Positions 8,569 through 16,753 of a stretch of DNA of 52,184 nucleotides are shown piece by piece; position 1 is the first letter of the stretch, and the number at the start of each line of letters is the position of its first letter. This stretch comes from Stieleria sedimenti (GTDB lineage Bacteria > Planctomycetota > Planctomycetia > Pirellulales > Pirellulaceae). The position numbers were made by a program, and so were the translations under genes. The stretch lies in contig NZ_JANZKV010000216.1 in assembly GCF_025060895.1 (NCBI RefSeq), positions 1 to 52,184 of the forward strand. Direction: 5' to 3'. Under the pieces are notes generated by a model, which did no database searches, had not been told where the DNA came from, and saw only the letters and a program-made list of their open reading frames with translations.

Positions 8569-9069
8569 CAAATGCGTGGCAAAGCCAACGCCTTCACCCC
8601 GTCGCATCAACGCCTGTCCATTTAAGCCCGCAGGTGGAAGCGAGAGGCCACGCGGCGAACCTCGCTGACGCGTTGGGCTGACGCGATCGCGTTGCATTTG
8701 GAAGATCGACACAATCGACAGGCCGTCAAGAATGTCCGCGAGCCAAACGAAAGCGGACCGGCCGTGCAACGCTCGCGCCGTTCGTACGGCGCAAAAAAAA
8801 CGCGCCTGGGACATTGGGGCAAAACATCCCAGACGCTTGATGCGAGCCGTGCTCAGCACCCTCCACAAGGCTAATAAATAGGGAAGCCCGAGTCGAGTCC
8901 CAAGTGGGGGGCTTTTTGAAAAAGGAGGACAATTTCGTCCACCCGCCCCGCACTGCTCGTCAACTCACTGACCTGCCAACTCAGGAATCTCGTCTGCGGA
9001 AGCGTTGACCTGTCACGCGTCGCGGCTCATTCCATCAACAAGCCGTTGACGCTTCTGCTGCGCCCCCCG

Positions 9070-9798
9070 TTAACGCTGGCGTTGCAACAGCGCGCCGAAA
9101 ATCGCCGAACGAAGCTCGTCCGGCGTCGTAATGATCCGGCGTGTCGGCGGCGATGTCCTGGGCGATCGCTGCAACTGTGCACCACCCGGAATGGCCGACC
9201 GCCCGCTGACTGTTGGCCCAATCTCTCCAACGCCCTCTCCAACGCCACGCCCCCGCGCCGCGTAGGGATCTGCGGAAACCGGGGCCCCGATCGCGGGTCC
9301 CCACACGGGACAGGGTTGTTGATCAAATCGATGGTCGATGATCGCCACCGGATGCCCACGCTTGGCGCTGCGTAACTGTTGCAGGTAACGAATCTCATAA
9401 ACCAACCGCCCGTATGCTTCATAGACCGCCAGCCAGCTCTCTTCCAGATGCAGCTCGGGCGGATAAAGCGGATCGCCAAAAAACGTCAACTCCACCCGGG
9501 CATGCAAGGCATCGGTCGTGACGAAGCGACCGATCAGTCGATCGAAACGCGCCGGATCGCGGGCCGCCGATTTCAAATCACTGGTGCTGTCTTCCAAATC
9601 GTCGACAAGCCGCTCGACGCTGCTGCGAATCTTGGGCGTCCGCAACACCACGCGTTCAAAGTCCCGCACTGCGTCACGATAATCGCTGGCCGCGGCGTAA
9701 ATCGGCGTGTTGCCCCCGGCCTCGCCCCCGCGCGGTGCGAGGAAGGTGAAAAAAAGACCGGCAAACGCAGTCGTCCAAAGGCTGACATTTCGATTCAC
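9070..9798 (-). CDS. Secreted protein of unknown function
   Basis: About 242 residues. I do not recognise a named family. The first 28 or so residues form a signal peptide (basic start, hydrophobic WTTAFAGLFFTFLA, then small residues). The mature part is mostly helical and charged (YRDAVRDFERVVL; SVERLVDDLEDSTSDL), then a Gly/Pro/Arg-rich low-complexity stretch and a short helical C-terminus. The frame is open for another 100 codons upstream, but the GTG at 9798 is preceded by ggagag at a 6-base spacing and begins exactly at the signal peptide, so I choose it. The gene is divergent from lpxD. It likely resides in the periplasm or outside the inner membrane. The choice of start is well supported; function is unknown. 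Confidence 0.7.
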   Translation of the reverse strand: MNRNVSLWTTAFAGLFFTFLAPRGGEAGGNTPIYAAASDYRDAVRDFERVVLRTPKIRSSVERLVDDLEDSTSDLKSAARDPARFDRLIGRFVTTDALHARVELTFFGDPLYPPELHLEESWLAVYEAYGRLVYEIRYLQQLRSAKRGHPVAIIDHRFDQQPCPVWGPAIGAPVSADPYAARGRGVGEGVGEIGPTVSGRSAIPGGAQLQRSPRTSPPTRRIITTPDELRSAIFGALLQRQR

Positions 9799-10119
9799 TG
9801 GAAGCTCTCCGCGATGAGTGTTCTTGGCTACCGCCATGCCGTGCATTGCGCGTGCCGAGACGTCCCGACGATCGCACGCGACGCCGAAATCACGGTCTTT
9901 ACCGCCGCAAAGCGGGTCACACCGGGATCGCAGAGCGGTGTCAATTCGACGGCACCGGATCTCAGAAGCGGACACACCACTCCCAATCGGGGTGAATTTC
10001 TGCCCCGGGGGATCCGCCGACTTTGTCTTGCAGTCATCCGGGCCCTGGCGGTATACCGGGGAGAATGGAGGGTTCGGGTCGTCCGAATCCATGAACAACT
10101 CAGCGAAAAGGACTTCGCC
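9799..10119. promoter_or_regulatory. Divergent intergenic region with ribosome sites for both neighbours
   Basis: These 321 bases separate two divergent genes, so promoters for both must lie here. At the left end is ggagag for the secreted protein; at the right end aaaagga lies 7 bases before the GTG of lpxD (10120). I cannot assign -35 and -10 boxes with confidence. Open frames run through it from both sides but have no family resemblance. Confidence 0.55.
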
Positions 10120-11184
10120 GTGGAAATCCGACTAGATGAAATGGCCCAGATGGTTGGCGGGACGCTCCACGGGGACGGGACGTTGGTTTGCCGCGGTGCC
10201 AACCCGCCGGACCAGGCGACGCCATCTGAAATCACCATGCTGGTCGGCCATAACCCGTCAGCGAATCTGGCGTCATCCAAGGCCATGGCGGTCCTTTGTG
10301 CCGAACAACTTGACTCGGACCCGCGCCCCCAAATCATCGTCGCCGATCCCCGCGCGGCTTTCGCGATCGTGGTTTCCCATTTCCGTCCCCCGATCCCGGT
10401 TTCACTTCCCGGTGTGGGCGTCGATTCATCCGCGGCCATCGCCAACTCGGCCAAGGTTCATCCCACGGCAACGGTTTGTGCGGGCGTGACGATCGGTGAG
10501 CGAACGCTGGTGATGCCGAACGTGGTCATCATGCCCGGATGCACCATCGGGGACGATTGCGTGCTGTACCCCGGCGTCACACTCTACGAATACTCATCGC
10601 TGGGAGACCGCGTGGTTTTGCATGCCGGAACGGTCATCGGGGCCCAGGGCTTTGGCTACCGGCAAAAGAATGGTCGTCACCTGGCGTCGGCGCAACTCGG
10701 TTATGTTCGTATCGATTCGGATGTCGACGTCGGAGCCGGGGTGACGATCGACCGTGGCAGCTACGGTGCGACGCGAATCGGTGAAGGCACCAAGATCGAC
10801 AACCAGGTGATGATCGCCCACAACTGCCAGATCGGTCGACACAACCTGATCTGCAGCCAAGTCGGAATCGCGGGATCCTGTCGCACCGGCGACTACGTGA
10901 TCCTGGCCGGCCAAGTCGGTCTGAAGGACCATATCACCTTGGGCGACCACACCATCGTGGGCGCCAAGGCCGGCGTGATGGATGATTGCCAGGGACACCA
11001 GGTCTATCTGGGATCTCCGGCGATGCCGCAGCGTGACCAGATGCAAATCTTTGCAATCGAACGCAAGCTGCCCGAGATGCGTCGCGAGCTGAGAACATTG
11101 CGAAAGCGACTCGACGCGATGACCGAACAGCTTGCCGAGGGAGAAACCGATTCCGGTCACTCAGAGGCGGGGCGAGCGGCATGA
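10120..11184 (+). CDS. lpxD: UDP-3-O-acylglucosamine N-acyltransferase LpxD
   Basis: A 354-residue protein for the third step of lipid A synthesis, adding the N-linked hydroxyacyl chain from acyl-ACP to UDP-3-O-acyl-glucosamine in the cytoplasm. An N-terminal uridine-binding domain (VEIRLDEMAQMVGG) is followed by the left-handed beta-helix of hexapeptide repeats (about 100-300: GVTIGERTLV, GCTIGDDCVLYPGV) and a helical C-terminus. GFGY (177-180), the catalytic-type His in IAHN (His234), and a second conserved His in KDHITL (His271) match the family. The frame is open far upstream (to 9379), but the GTG at 10120 has an aaaagga site 7 bases before it and gives normal family length. The stop overlaps the ATG of lpxI by the ATGA pattern, implying translational coupling. 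Confidence 0.95.
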   Translation: MEIRLDEMAQMVGGTLHGDGTLVCRGANPPDQATPSEITMLVGHNPSANLASSKAMAVLCAEQLDSDPRPQIIVADPRAAFAIVVSHFRPPIPVSLPGVGVDSSAAIANSAKVHPTATVCAGVTIGERTLVMPNVVIMPGCTIGDDCVLYPGVTLYEYSSLGDRVVLHAGTVIGAQGFGYRQKNGRHLASAQLGYVRIDSDVDVGAGVTIDRGSYGATRIGEGTKIDNQVMIAHNCQIGRHNLICSQVGIAGSCRTGDYVILAGQVGLKDHITLGDHTIVGAKAGVMDDCQGHQVYLGSPAMPQRDQMQIFAIERKLPEMRRELRTLRKRLDAMTEQLAEGETDSGHSEAGRAA

Positions 11185-12128
11185 TCCAGCGTCGTGGATA
11201 CGGGCGAGAATTGATTCGCAAGGTCATGCCCGGATTTTCATCTTCGTCAAATCGCCAAGACCAGCCGCCGATCGGACTGATCGCCGGCTGGGGCAGCTTC
11301 CCCGTCGAAGTCGCCGAGCATGTGATCGCCAGCGGCCGACGCATCTGCTGCATCGCGATCACCGATCACGCGTCCACGGATCTGGAGTCGATCTGCGACC
11401 ATGTGAAATGGTCCGGCGTCGGAAAGATCGGTGCGCACATTCGATACTTTCGACGCCACGGCATTCACCAAGTCACGATGGCCGGCAAACTGTTCAAATC
11501 CGAGTTGCTGTTTCAAGGCAGCGTCTGGATTAAGCATTGTCCCGACTGGACCGCGATTCGAACCTTCGGCCCATGCCTGCTGGGCAATCGCCCCGATTCA
11601 CGCGACGACAGTTTGCTGTTGGCCGTCACCAACACCTACGCAAGACATTCGTTGAACATCTGCCCCGCCACCGACTTTGCCCCGGAGCTGCTCGTGGACC
11701 AAGGCCATTTGATCGGAACACCCCTGACGCAAAAACAGTCGCGTGACGCCGAGTTCGGTTGGCAAGTCGCCAAGCAGATGGGCGGCATGGACATCGGCCA
11801 ATCGATCACCATCAAAGACGGCACGGTGCTGGCCGTCGAAGCGGTCGAGGGGACCGACGAGTGCATCGCGCGAACCGGAACGCTGTGCCGCCGCGGCGGA
11901 TGGACACTGGTGAAGGTCAGCAAGCCGAATCAGGACATGCGATTTGACGTCCCGACGATCGGCCCGCAAACGGTCACCCGCGTGGCCGAAAACGGCGGCA
12001 CCGCGATCGTGATCGAAGCCGACAAAACGATCTTGGTCGAGCGTGAAGAAACCTACCGCCTGGCAAAGCAACACGGCATCACCATCGTCGCCCTCGCCCA
12101 GCCGCAAGCGATTGCCGCCGCGGCATGA
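11181..12128 (+). CDS. lpxI: UDP-2,3-diacylglucosamine diphosphatase LpxI
   Basis: A 315-residue protein of the LpxI (DUF1009) family, which hydrolyses UDP-2,3-diacylglucosamine to lipid X and UMP, the fourth step of lipid A synthesis, in organisms lacking LpxH. Family signatures are IGLIAGWGSFPVEVA near residue 31, VTMAGKLFK, and VLAVEAVEGTDECIARTG, whose EGTD carries a conserved catalytic-site Asp. The C-terminal part (FDVPTIGPQTV; GGTAIVIEAD) also fits. The ATG at 11181 overlaps the lpxD stop. The first 25 or so residues before QPPIGLIAG are longer than usual, so an internal start is possible. It catalyses the step directly after LpxD, apart from the unlinked LpxC step order being earlier. 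Confidence 0.93.
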   Translation: MIQRRGYGRELIRKVMPGFSSSSNRQDQPPIGLIAGWGSFPVEVAEHVIASGRRICCIAITDHASTDLESICDHVKWSGVGKIGAHIRYFRRHGIHQVTMAGKLFKSELLFQGSVWIKHCPDWTAIRTFGPCLLGNRPDSRDDSLLLAVTNTYARHSLNICPATDFAPELLVDQGHLIGTPLTQKQSRDAEFGWQVAKQMGGMDIGQSITIKDGTVLAVEAVEGTDECIARTGTLCRRGGWTLVKVSKPNQDMRFDVPTIGPQTVTRVAENGGTAIVIEADKTILVEREETYRLAKQHGITIVALAQPQAIAAAA

Positions 12129-12368
12129 ACCGCGCCGGTTGATTCAATCTCAGCGGCGAGTCCCTTGCCGCAACGGCGCGCAGAACTCTTTTTTCGAATG
12201 TGAACGCTGCGCCCACATCGACCGCCGAAACCGCGGCCATTTGCATCTGCAGAGTTGGCCACGTTCTCGCGTCGATTCGCGGTTCTTAGGCAATGTCATC
12301 TCCGATACCAGTCCCGACACTGCGATCGCCAACATTCCACCGGTACCAGCGATACGGCAGTGAATCCG
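12129..12368. other. Intergenic region after lpxI
   Basis: No gene is seen. A 5-base stem (gcggc/gccgc) near 12153-12171 is followed further on by six T near 12188; it is too weak and too far from the T-run to call as a terminator. Confidence 0.4.
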
Positions 12369-12682
12369 ATGCGACGCGATTTCGTGGAACACCGGGCTCG
12401 CCGGCAGACTGATCGACACTTGCGGTCTGATAAAAATCCAATTTTGGCTGGTCGCGGATTACTGGGACTCGCTGTCTTCTTTGCTTTAGCACCCAACTGC
12501 CTGGCCCACTACCTGTGGGTGGTGGTTGATGGCCGTGGAGAGGGCCGCGTGGCCAATCTTTACTTCGAGGAATCCCCCCAGTCCGGGCGACGGTGCTCAA
12601 AGAGGTGGGTTCATCTTCTGGCCTGCAAGATCTTCGGAAGACGCTTGCTCAAGGGCGAGGAAATTGATGACGCTCTCGTACG
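12369..12682 (+). pseudogene. Truncated, frameshifted remnant of a secreted planctomycete protein
   Basis: The frame from the ATG at 12369 encodes a basic head, a hydrophobic export segment (GLLGLAVFFALAPNCLA) and then HYLWVVVDGRGEGRVANLYF, which resembles the start of a family of exported planctomycete proteins with an AHxLWV N-terminus. After YFEES the frame loses sense. If one C is removed from the run of six C at 12574-12579, the reading becomes YFEESPSPGDGAQ, as expected for the family. No recognisable C-terminal part follows, and the region runs straight into the 3' end of the converging kinase gene. I read this as a gene broken by a C-run frameshift and by loss of its 3' part. A sequencing error could explain the shift but not the truncation. 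The family assignment is from memory and modest. Confidence 0.5.
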
Positions 12683-14107
12683 TCAGAAATGGTCTTCGCC
12701 GGTCAACAGATCCTCCACATGATCTGCATACTTCGCGACCTCCGCAATGCTGGTGCGGATCTCATGGGCGTCGCAAGTCGCGCGCGGATACGAATTCACC
12801 ATCACGAAATGTGGAATCCCGGATACCGACTCGATCCCGATCGCACCGTGACTCATCGCAGCATTCAAATGCAACGCCCGCTCGTAGTAGGACGCGGATG
12901 CTGGGCCGCAAATGCTGAAGACTCGGACGATTTCCTCGTGGGTTTCCGCGTCCTCGTCAAGCTCGACGGAGACGATCTGGTTTCTTCCGTCGGGAAGTGT
13001 CACTCGAACATGATAACGTTGGCCATCGAACTCAGGCAGCATGGAACTTCCGGCCAGCGCCTCGGTCAACATCGATTCAAGACTTCGTAATCCGCCCAAC
13101 ACGGCTCTCAGATCGTCGCGCAATTCACAGGCATGGCCGTAACGTTGGCTCACCTCTCGCCCCAGTGATTTTTTCATGACGTTGGCAATGCCGGCAGGAA
13201 GCCTTTCGGCTTCAAAATCCAGTAAACGAAGTAGGTCGTGCTTGGAGTGAAATCGGACCAACTCACCGATCGACGACGTGTCAACTGCCAAGCGACCCGT
13301 CAGCAGATAGAAGTAAGTGACGCCCATCGCATAAATATCGCTTTGTATTGACGCCGCGTGTCCGCGAAACAGTTCCGGCGCCATGTAATTTGGCGTCCCT
13401 GAAAGCACTTCGCCCACCAGCGGTTGGTCATTGGCGATTTGCTTGGCGAGCCCAAAGTCGGCGAGCTTGGCGATTTGCGTCTTTGTCACCATCACGTTGG
13501 CTGGTTTGATATCGCGATGAATCATGCCCAGATCGTGGGCAACGGCCAGCGCCGAACTGACTTGAAACATCCAAGTCGTTGCCTGCAGCGGGTTCAACTT
13601 GCCCTGTTCCAGCACCAGCCGCTCAAGCGACTTGCCGTCCACGTACTCCATCTCCAAGAAGTCCCGACCATCGCTGTGCCCCAGCGTGTACAAGGTGACC
13701 GCGTGCGGATGATTGATCGCCGCCGACAGTCGCGCTTCACTCAAGAAGGATTCAATCGCTCGATCACCCTGCTGAAGCGTTGACGGGCGCAGCACCTTGA
13801 CGGCACACGGACGTTGAAGAGAGCGGTGCGTCGCCAAGTACACCCGCGCCATCCCTCCTTGGCCCAAGAATCCTTCGATTTGATAGTTTGCGAAGGGTTG
13901 ACCCACCAACTCCTCCGCCGGTTCCTGGTCCTCCACAAGGAACTCAAGTTGATTCGTCTGATCCAAATCCACGGTCGAACCGTCGATCCAGTCGGAAAGC
14001 CGATTGCCACATTGCGGACAGATGACTTCGGTCGGAGCCACGTCATATTTTTCGTTGCACCGCTGACAGTATCGCGTCGATCTGGCCATCATCAGACTCA
14101 AGCTCAT
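12683..14107 (-). CDS. Ser/Thr protein kinase with N-terminal zinc ribbon
   Basis: A 474-residue cytoplasmic kinase with no membrane segment. Residues 14-33 form a CxxC...CxxC zinc ribbon (CQRC, CPQC). The Hanks kinase domain (about 75-340) has all canonical motifs: GQGGMARV loop (82-89), Lys104 in AVKVL, Glu124 in SEARL, HRDIKPAN (197-204), DFGL (217-220), APE (243-245). The C-terminal part (about 365-474) is a small alpha/beta domain (YHVRVTLPDGRNQIVSVELD, then HFVMVNSYPRATCDAHEI) that reminds me of the YbjN/type III chaperone-like fold; this is inference. The ATG at 14107 is used here; ATGs at 14092 and 14089 would only trim 5-6 residues. Its 3' end converges with the gene remnant on the other strand. 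Substrates are unknown. Confidence 0.92.
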   Translation of the reverse strand: MSLSLMMARSTRYCQRCNEKYDVAPTEVICPQCGNRLSDWIDGSTVDLDQTNQLEFLVEDQEPAEELVGQPFANYQIEGFLGQGGMARVYLATHRSLQRPCAVKVLRPSTLQQGDRAIESFLSEARLSAAINHPHAVTLYTLGHSDGRDFLEMEYVDGKSLERLVLEQGKLNPLQATTWMFQVSSALAVAHDLGMIHRDIKPANVMVTKTQIAKLADFGLAKQIANDQPLVGEVLSGTPNYMAPELFRGHAASIQSDIYAMGVTYFYLLTGRLAVDTSSIGELVRFHSKHDLLRLLDFEAERLPAGIANVMKKSLGREVSQRYGHACELRDDLRAVLGGLRSLESMLTEALAGSSMLPEFDGQRYHVRVTLPDGRNQIVSVELDEDAETHEEIVRVFSICGPASASYYERALHLNAAMSHGAIGIESVSGIPHFVMVNSYPRATCDAHEIRTSIAEVAKYADHVEDLLTGEDHF

Positions 14108-14113
14108 TTGGAG

Positions 14114-14140
14114 CCAAAAAGGTGTCCGACACCTTTTTGG
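14114..14140. repeat. 27-base perfect palindrome
   Basis: Arms ccaaaaaggtgtc (14114-14126) and gacacctttttgg (14128-14140) flank a single C. It lies between the DUF1592 stop (14200) and the kinase start (14107), directly in the kinase leader. The core ggtgtccgacacc is one I associate with dispersed planctomycete repeats. It could act as a terminator for the upstream operon, or as a repeat element. Confidence 0.7.
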
Positions 14141-14199
14141 GTGAATAGGCAGACTGGGGGAAGTGCGGGTTGAGCTGAAAACGGAGTTGCGGTTGTGTG

Positions 14200-16740
14200 T
14201 TAGCGTGAACGAAAGAGTTCGCTGGTCAGGACTTCGATCACGATCGTTCGCAACCGGGCGCCATCTTTGGACTGAACGCGTGCGACGATGTCGTCGATCG
14301 CGAAGCGGTCGGCGGGTTCCATCTGTCTGCCCGTCGCGTACGTCAGTAGTTTCTCGATCAGGCTGCGTTGGAACAACTCGTGACGACTCGCTCGCAAGAC
14401 CGCTTTGAAGCTCGCAAAATCCTCAAACGTTTCTCCTGACGGTAACTTGCCCGAAGCATCGATCGTTGCCGCGGAACCCTTGCCCTTGGGCTTCGGGTAC
14501 TTGGTCCGCCAACGTCCGATCGGATCAAACGATTCGAGTGCGTAGCCGAGCGGGTCAATGTTTCGATGGCAGACGAAGCACGTCTTGTCTTCGCTGTGTT
14601 TCGTCAGCTTTTCGCGAATCGTCTTCGCTCCGCTGACATCGGATTCGATGGAGGGTACTTCGTCCGGCGGCGGGGGTGGTGGTGTGCCGAGGATGTTTTC
14701 CATCACCCACACACCGCGGGTCACCGGCGAAGTGTCGACACCATTGGCGCTAACGGTCAACACACCCGCCATCCCCAGAACGCCTCCACGCTGCTTGTTA
14801 CCGGCCAAGCTGACACGTTGAAAGCCGTCGGCCAAACGCAGCGTCTTTTGTTCGGGCAACCCGTACAACTTGGCGAGCTTCTTGTCGACAAAGGTGTAAT
14901 CCGCGTCCAAAAAATCGCTCACCGGACCGTCCTTGTCCAGCAGATCACGAAAGAACCGCCTGGCTTCTTGCTTCATCGAATCCGGCAAGTTTTCGGAGTA
15001 GTACTGTGGGGCGGCTTTGCGTGGCGGCGGCAGGTTGCCGATCTCTCGCAGGTTCAACCAGCTGTCGGTGAAGCCGCTGACGAAGGCGTCGGATCGCTCG
15101 TCGTCGAGCATACGAACGATCTGTTTTTTTAACTCGCCAGGCTCGGTCAACTTGCCCTCGGCCGCGGCGGCGAACAGCACGTCATCCGGTGGGGCGGCCC
15201 AAAGTGCATACGACAATCGCGATGCCAGGTCGTAGGGGTTGAGTAACGTTTTCTGTTCCGGAGTGATTTCGCTGAGGTAGAGAAACGACGGCGAACAAAG
15301 CATCATCTTCAGCGTGTCCAAGGCTGCCTGTCGCGGCGTCGCATCGTCGGACAATCGCTGCTGATAAAACGTCTCGATCCGATCGCGATCGGAATCGTTC
15401 AACGGGCGGCGGTAGGCACGCCGGCCGAAGGCGAACAATTGTTCGAGCGCGCGACCGGCCTGAAAGCCTTGCGGTCCAAACACGGCCACCTGCTCCTTCC
15501 CGCCGTGTGGTTCCTCGATCGGACCGTGGACTTTGATCTCCCCGATCCGAATGTGGGGCAGTGCGCCTTCGCGAAGGATGTGGGTTCGACTGACGCCGGC
15601 ACTATATTTCTTGGGGTCGAACTCGTCCTTGTAGCGTTTGTTGACCTCGATCACCGAAGCCCGCGATTCGTAGGGACCGTTGGGAAAGATGAATCGAGGT
15701 GTCTGTCCGGCTTCGAGCCAAACGCGGAACGTCAACCATTCCGGCTGCTCATCCGGCACGATCGCGCGTCCCAGAATCGGTTCGATCGCTTGCGGGTAAT
15801 GGATGTGTCCCTTCGTCACGTCGCCCGGAACGACGGCCAGTTGAAAGGGCTCGGAAAAGTCGATGCGAAAGATCTTTGGATCGTAGTGGGTGTCGCGGTG
15901 CAACGCCTGGGCGTGGACTTCGATGTCATACAGCCCGGCGACGGGCACGCCTTCCAAAAAGTCTTCGATGTGCCCATAGCCGCCCTGCCGCGTGTCGGTG
16001 TTGGGCTGTTCGTAAAGACAAAGGTACTCGTATTTGAAAGCGCTCCGGTGAGGGTTCGACAGTTCTTCGTATTGCCGAAAATTGTCGGTAAAATGCCACG
16101 TCTTGGGTTCCATTGCCGGTTTGCCGAGACGGGCCTCCACCAGTCGGCTGGCGGCTTGAAAGTACTGATCAAGCAGAAAGCCGGACGTCACCAGGGATTC
16201 GCCCAGATTGTCCATGTGGCCGACGGTGTTGTCCTTGGGGAAGTCAGCGGTCAGTCCCAGCGTATCGACGCGACGATCGAACAGTGTCGCCAGCGTGTTT
16301 TCATATTCACGATTGGAAAGCCGGCGCATCACCGTCCGCCCGCCGGTGCTACGAAATTGTTCGCGGGACGCTTCGATGCCGTTTCGCAACGCGTCGAGCA
16401 CTGCCAGACGCTCAGCGTCGGTCGGCTGCGGCGCGTCTTCCGGCGGCATCAGTTTGAGCGTCAGCTGATCGACAATTTCATCGGCGGTGATCTGTTGTTC
16501 GACCGAGGCGAGCGGCAACTTGAACGAGTCAAACTCGCGGTCGCCCTCGGCCGAATCGGCGTCGTGACACTCGGCGCAGTACCGACCGAGGAAGTCGGCC
16601 ACGATCGCCTGGGGCGTTGTTTGTGGTTGGGGGTCGGGTTCCGATTCGGCCGCGCGCGACGCCGTGCCTGCGGCAAGAAAAACGACAACGGTCCACGCGG
16701 CGCGAATCGATCCCCCGCCGAAGCACTCAAAGGAAAACAT
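14200..16740 (-). CDS. Exported cytochrome-like DUF1587/DUF1595/DUF1592/DUF1588/DUF1585 protein
   Basis: An 846-residue planctomycete protein. Residues 11-30 are a signal peptide (IRAAWTVVVFLAAGTASRA). CAECH (55-59) is a c-type heme-like motif in the PSCyt1 position. Then follow the usual modules: a DUF1587-like part (RRLSNREYENTLATLF), a middle segment with a beta-rich binding-like region, DUF1595 (FGRRAYRRPLNDSDR), DUF1592 (PYDLASRLSYALWAAPPDD), DUF1588 with a second CxxCH (CFVCHRNIDPLGYALESFD, about 721-739) and DUF1585 at the C-terminus (LIEKLLTYATGR). Function is not established; the family is thought to be periplasmic and possibly redox-linked. The frame extends upstream, but the ATG at 16740 begins directly at the signal peptide. 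It follows the DUF1552 gene by 13 bases, the standard operon partner. Confidence 0.93.
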   Translation of the reverse strand: MFSFECFGGGSIRAAWTVVVFLAAGTASRAAESEPDPQPQTTPQAIVADFLGRYCAECHDADSAEGDREFDSFKLPLASVEQQITADEIVDQLTLKLMPPEDAPQPTDAERLAVLDALRNGIEASREQFRSTGGRTVMRRLSNREYENTLATLFDRRVDTLGLTADFPKDNTVGHMDNLGESLVTSGFLLDQYFQAASRLVEARLGKPAMEPKTWHFTDNFRQYEELSNPHRSAFKYEYLCLYEQPNTDTRQGGYGHIEDFLEGVPVAGLYDIEVHAQALHRDTHYDPKIFRIDFSEPFQLAVVPGDVTKGHIHYPQAIEPILGRAIVPDEQPEWLTFRVWLEAGQTPRFIFPNGPYESRASVIEVNKRYKDEFDPKKYSAGVSRTHILREGALPHIRIGEIKVHGPIEEPHGGKEQVAVFGPQGFQAGRALEQLFAFGRRAYRRPLNDSDRDRIETFYQQRLSDDATPRQAALDTLKMMLCSPSFLYLSEITPEQKTLLNPYDLASRLSYALWAAPPDDVLFAAAAEGKLTEPGELKKQIVRMLDDERSDAFVSGFTDSWLNLREIGNLPPPRKAAPQYYSENLPDSMKQEARRFFRDLLDKDGPVSDFLDADYTFVDKKLAKLYGLPEQKTLRLADGFQRVSLAGNKQRGGVLGMAGVLTVSANGVDTSPVTRGVWVMENILGTPPPPPPDEVPSIESDVSGAKTIREKLTKHSEDKTCFVCHRNIDPLGYALESFDPIGRWRTKYPKPKGKGSAATIDASGKLPSGETFEDFASFKAVLRASRHELFQRSLIEKLLTYATGRQMEPADRFAIDDIVARVQSKDGARLRTIVIEVLTSELFRSR

Positions 16741-16753
16741 GACGTGCTCGCAA

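Larger units (their letters stand above)
8213..9069. other. Gene-free region with palindromic and probably dispersed repeats
   Basis: I see no convincing gene in these 857 bases. It holds a nested palindrome (8330-8410), a terminator-like hairpin (8534-8568), and a stretch around 8635-8700 with two copies of ctgacgcg that resembles a dispersed repeat I associate with planctomycete genomes (its spurious translation reads SPTRQRG). A hairpin with 7-base arms gcgccgt/acggcgc lies at about 8775-8792, followed by eight A. A 10-base stem with one mismatch spans 8802-8811 and 8827-8836. The small open frames here have no recognisable product. Confidence 0.5.

Noticed and set aside
8775-8800. Hairpin followed by eight A as a terminator
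   Set aside because: On the plus strand it is followed by A, not T; on the minus strand the T-run comes before the stem.
8503-8868. Minus-strand open frame of 121 codons in the gap after the sigma factor
   Set aside because: Its translation shows no family and includes SPTRQRG, which I associate with translated dispersed repeats.
9799-10098. Upstream extension of the secreted protein by 100 codons
   Set aside because: It would bury the signal peptide; the GTG at 9798 has ggagag at proper spacing.
9379-10119. Upstream extension of lpxD to a 601-codon frame
   Set aside because: The added part has no LpxD similarity and overlaps the divergent secreted protein; the GTG at 10120 has a good ribosome site.
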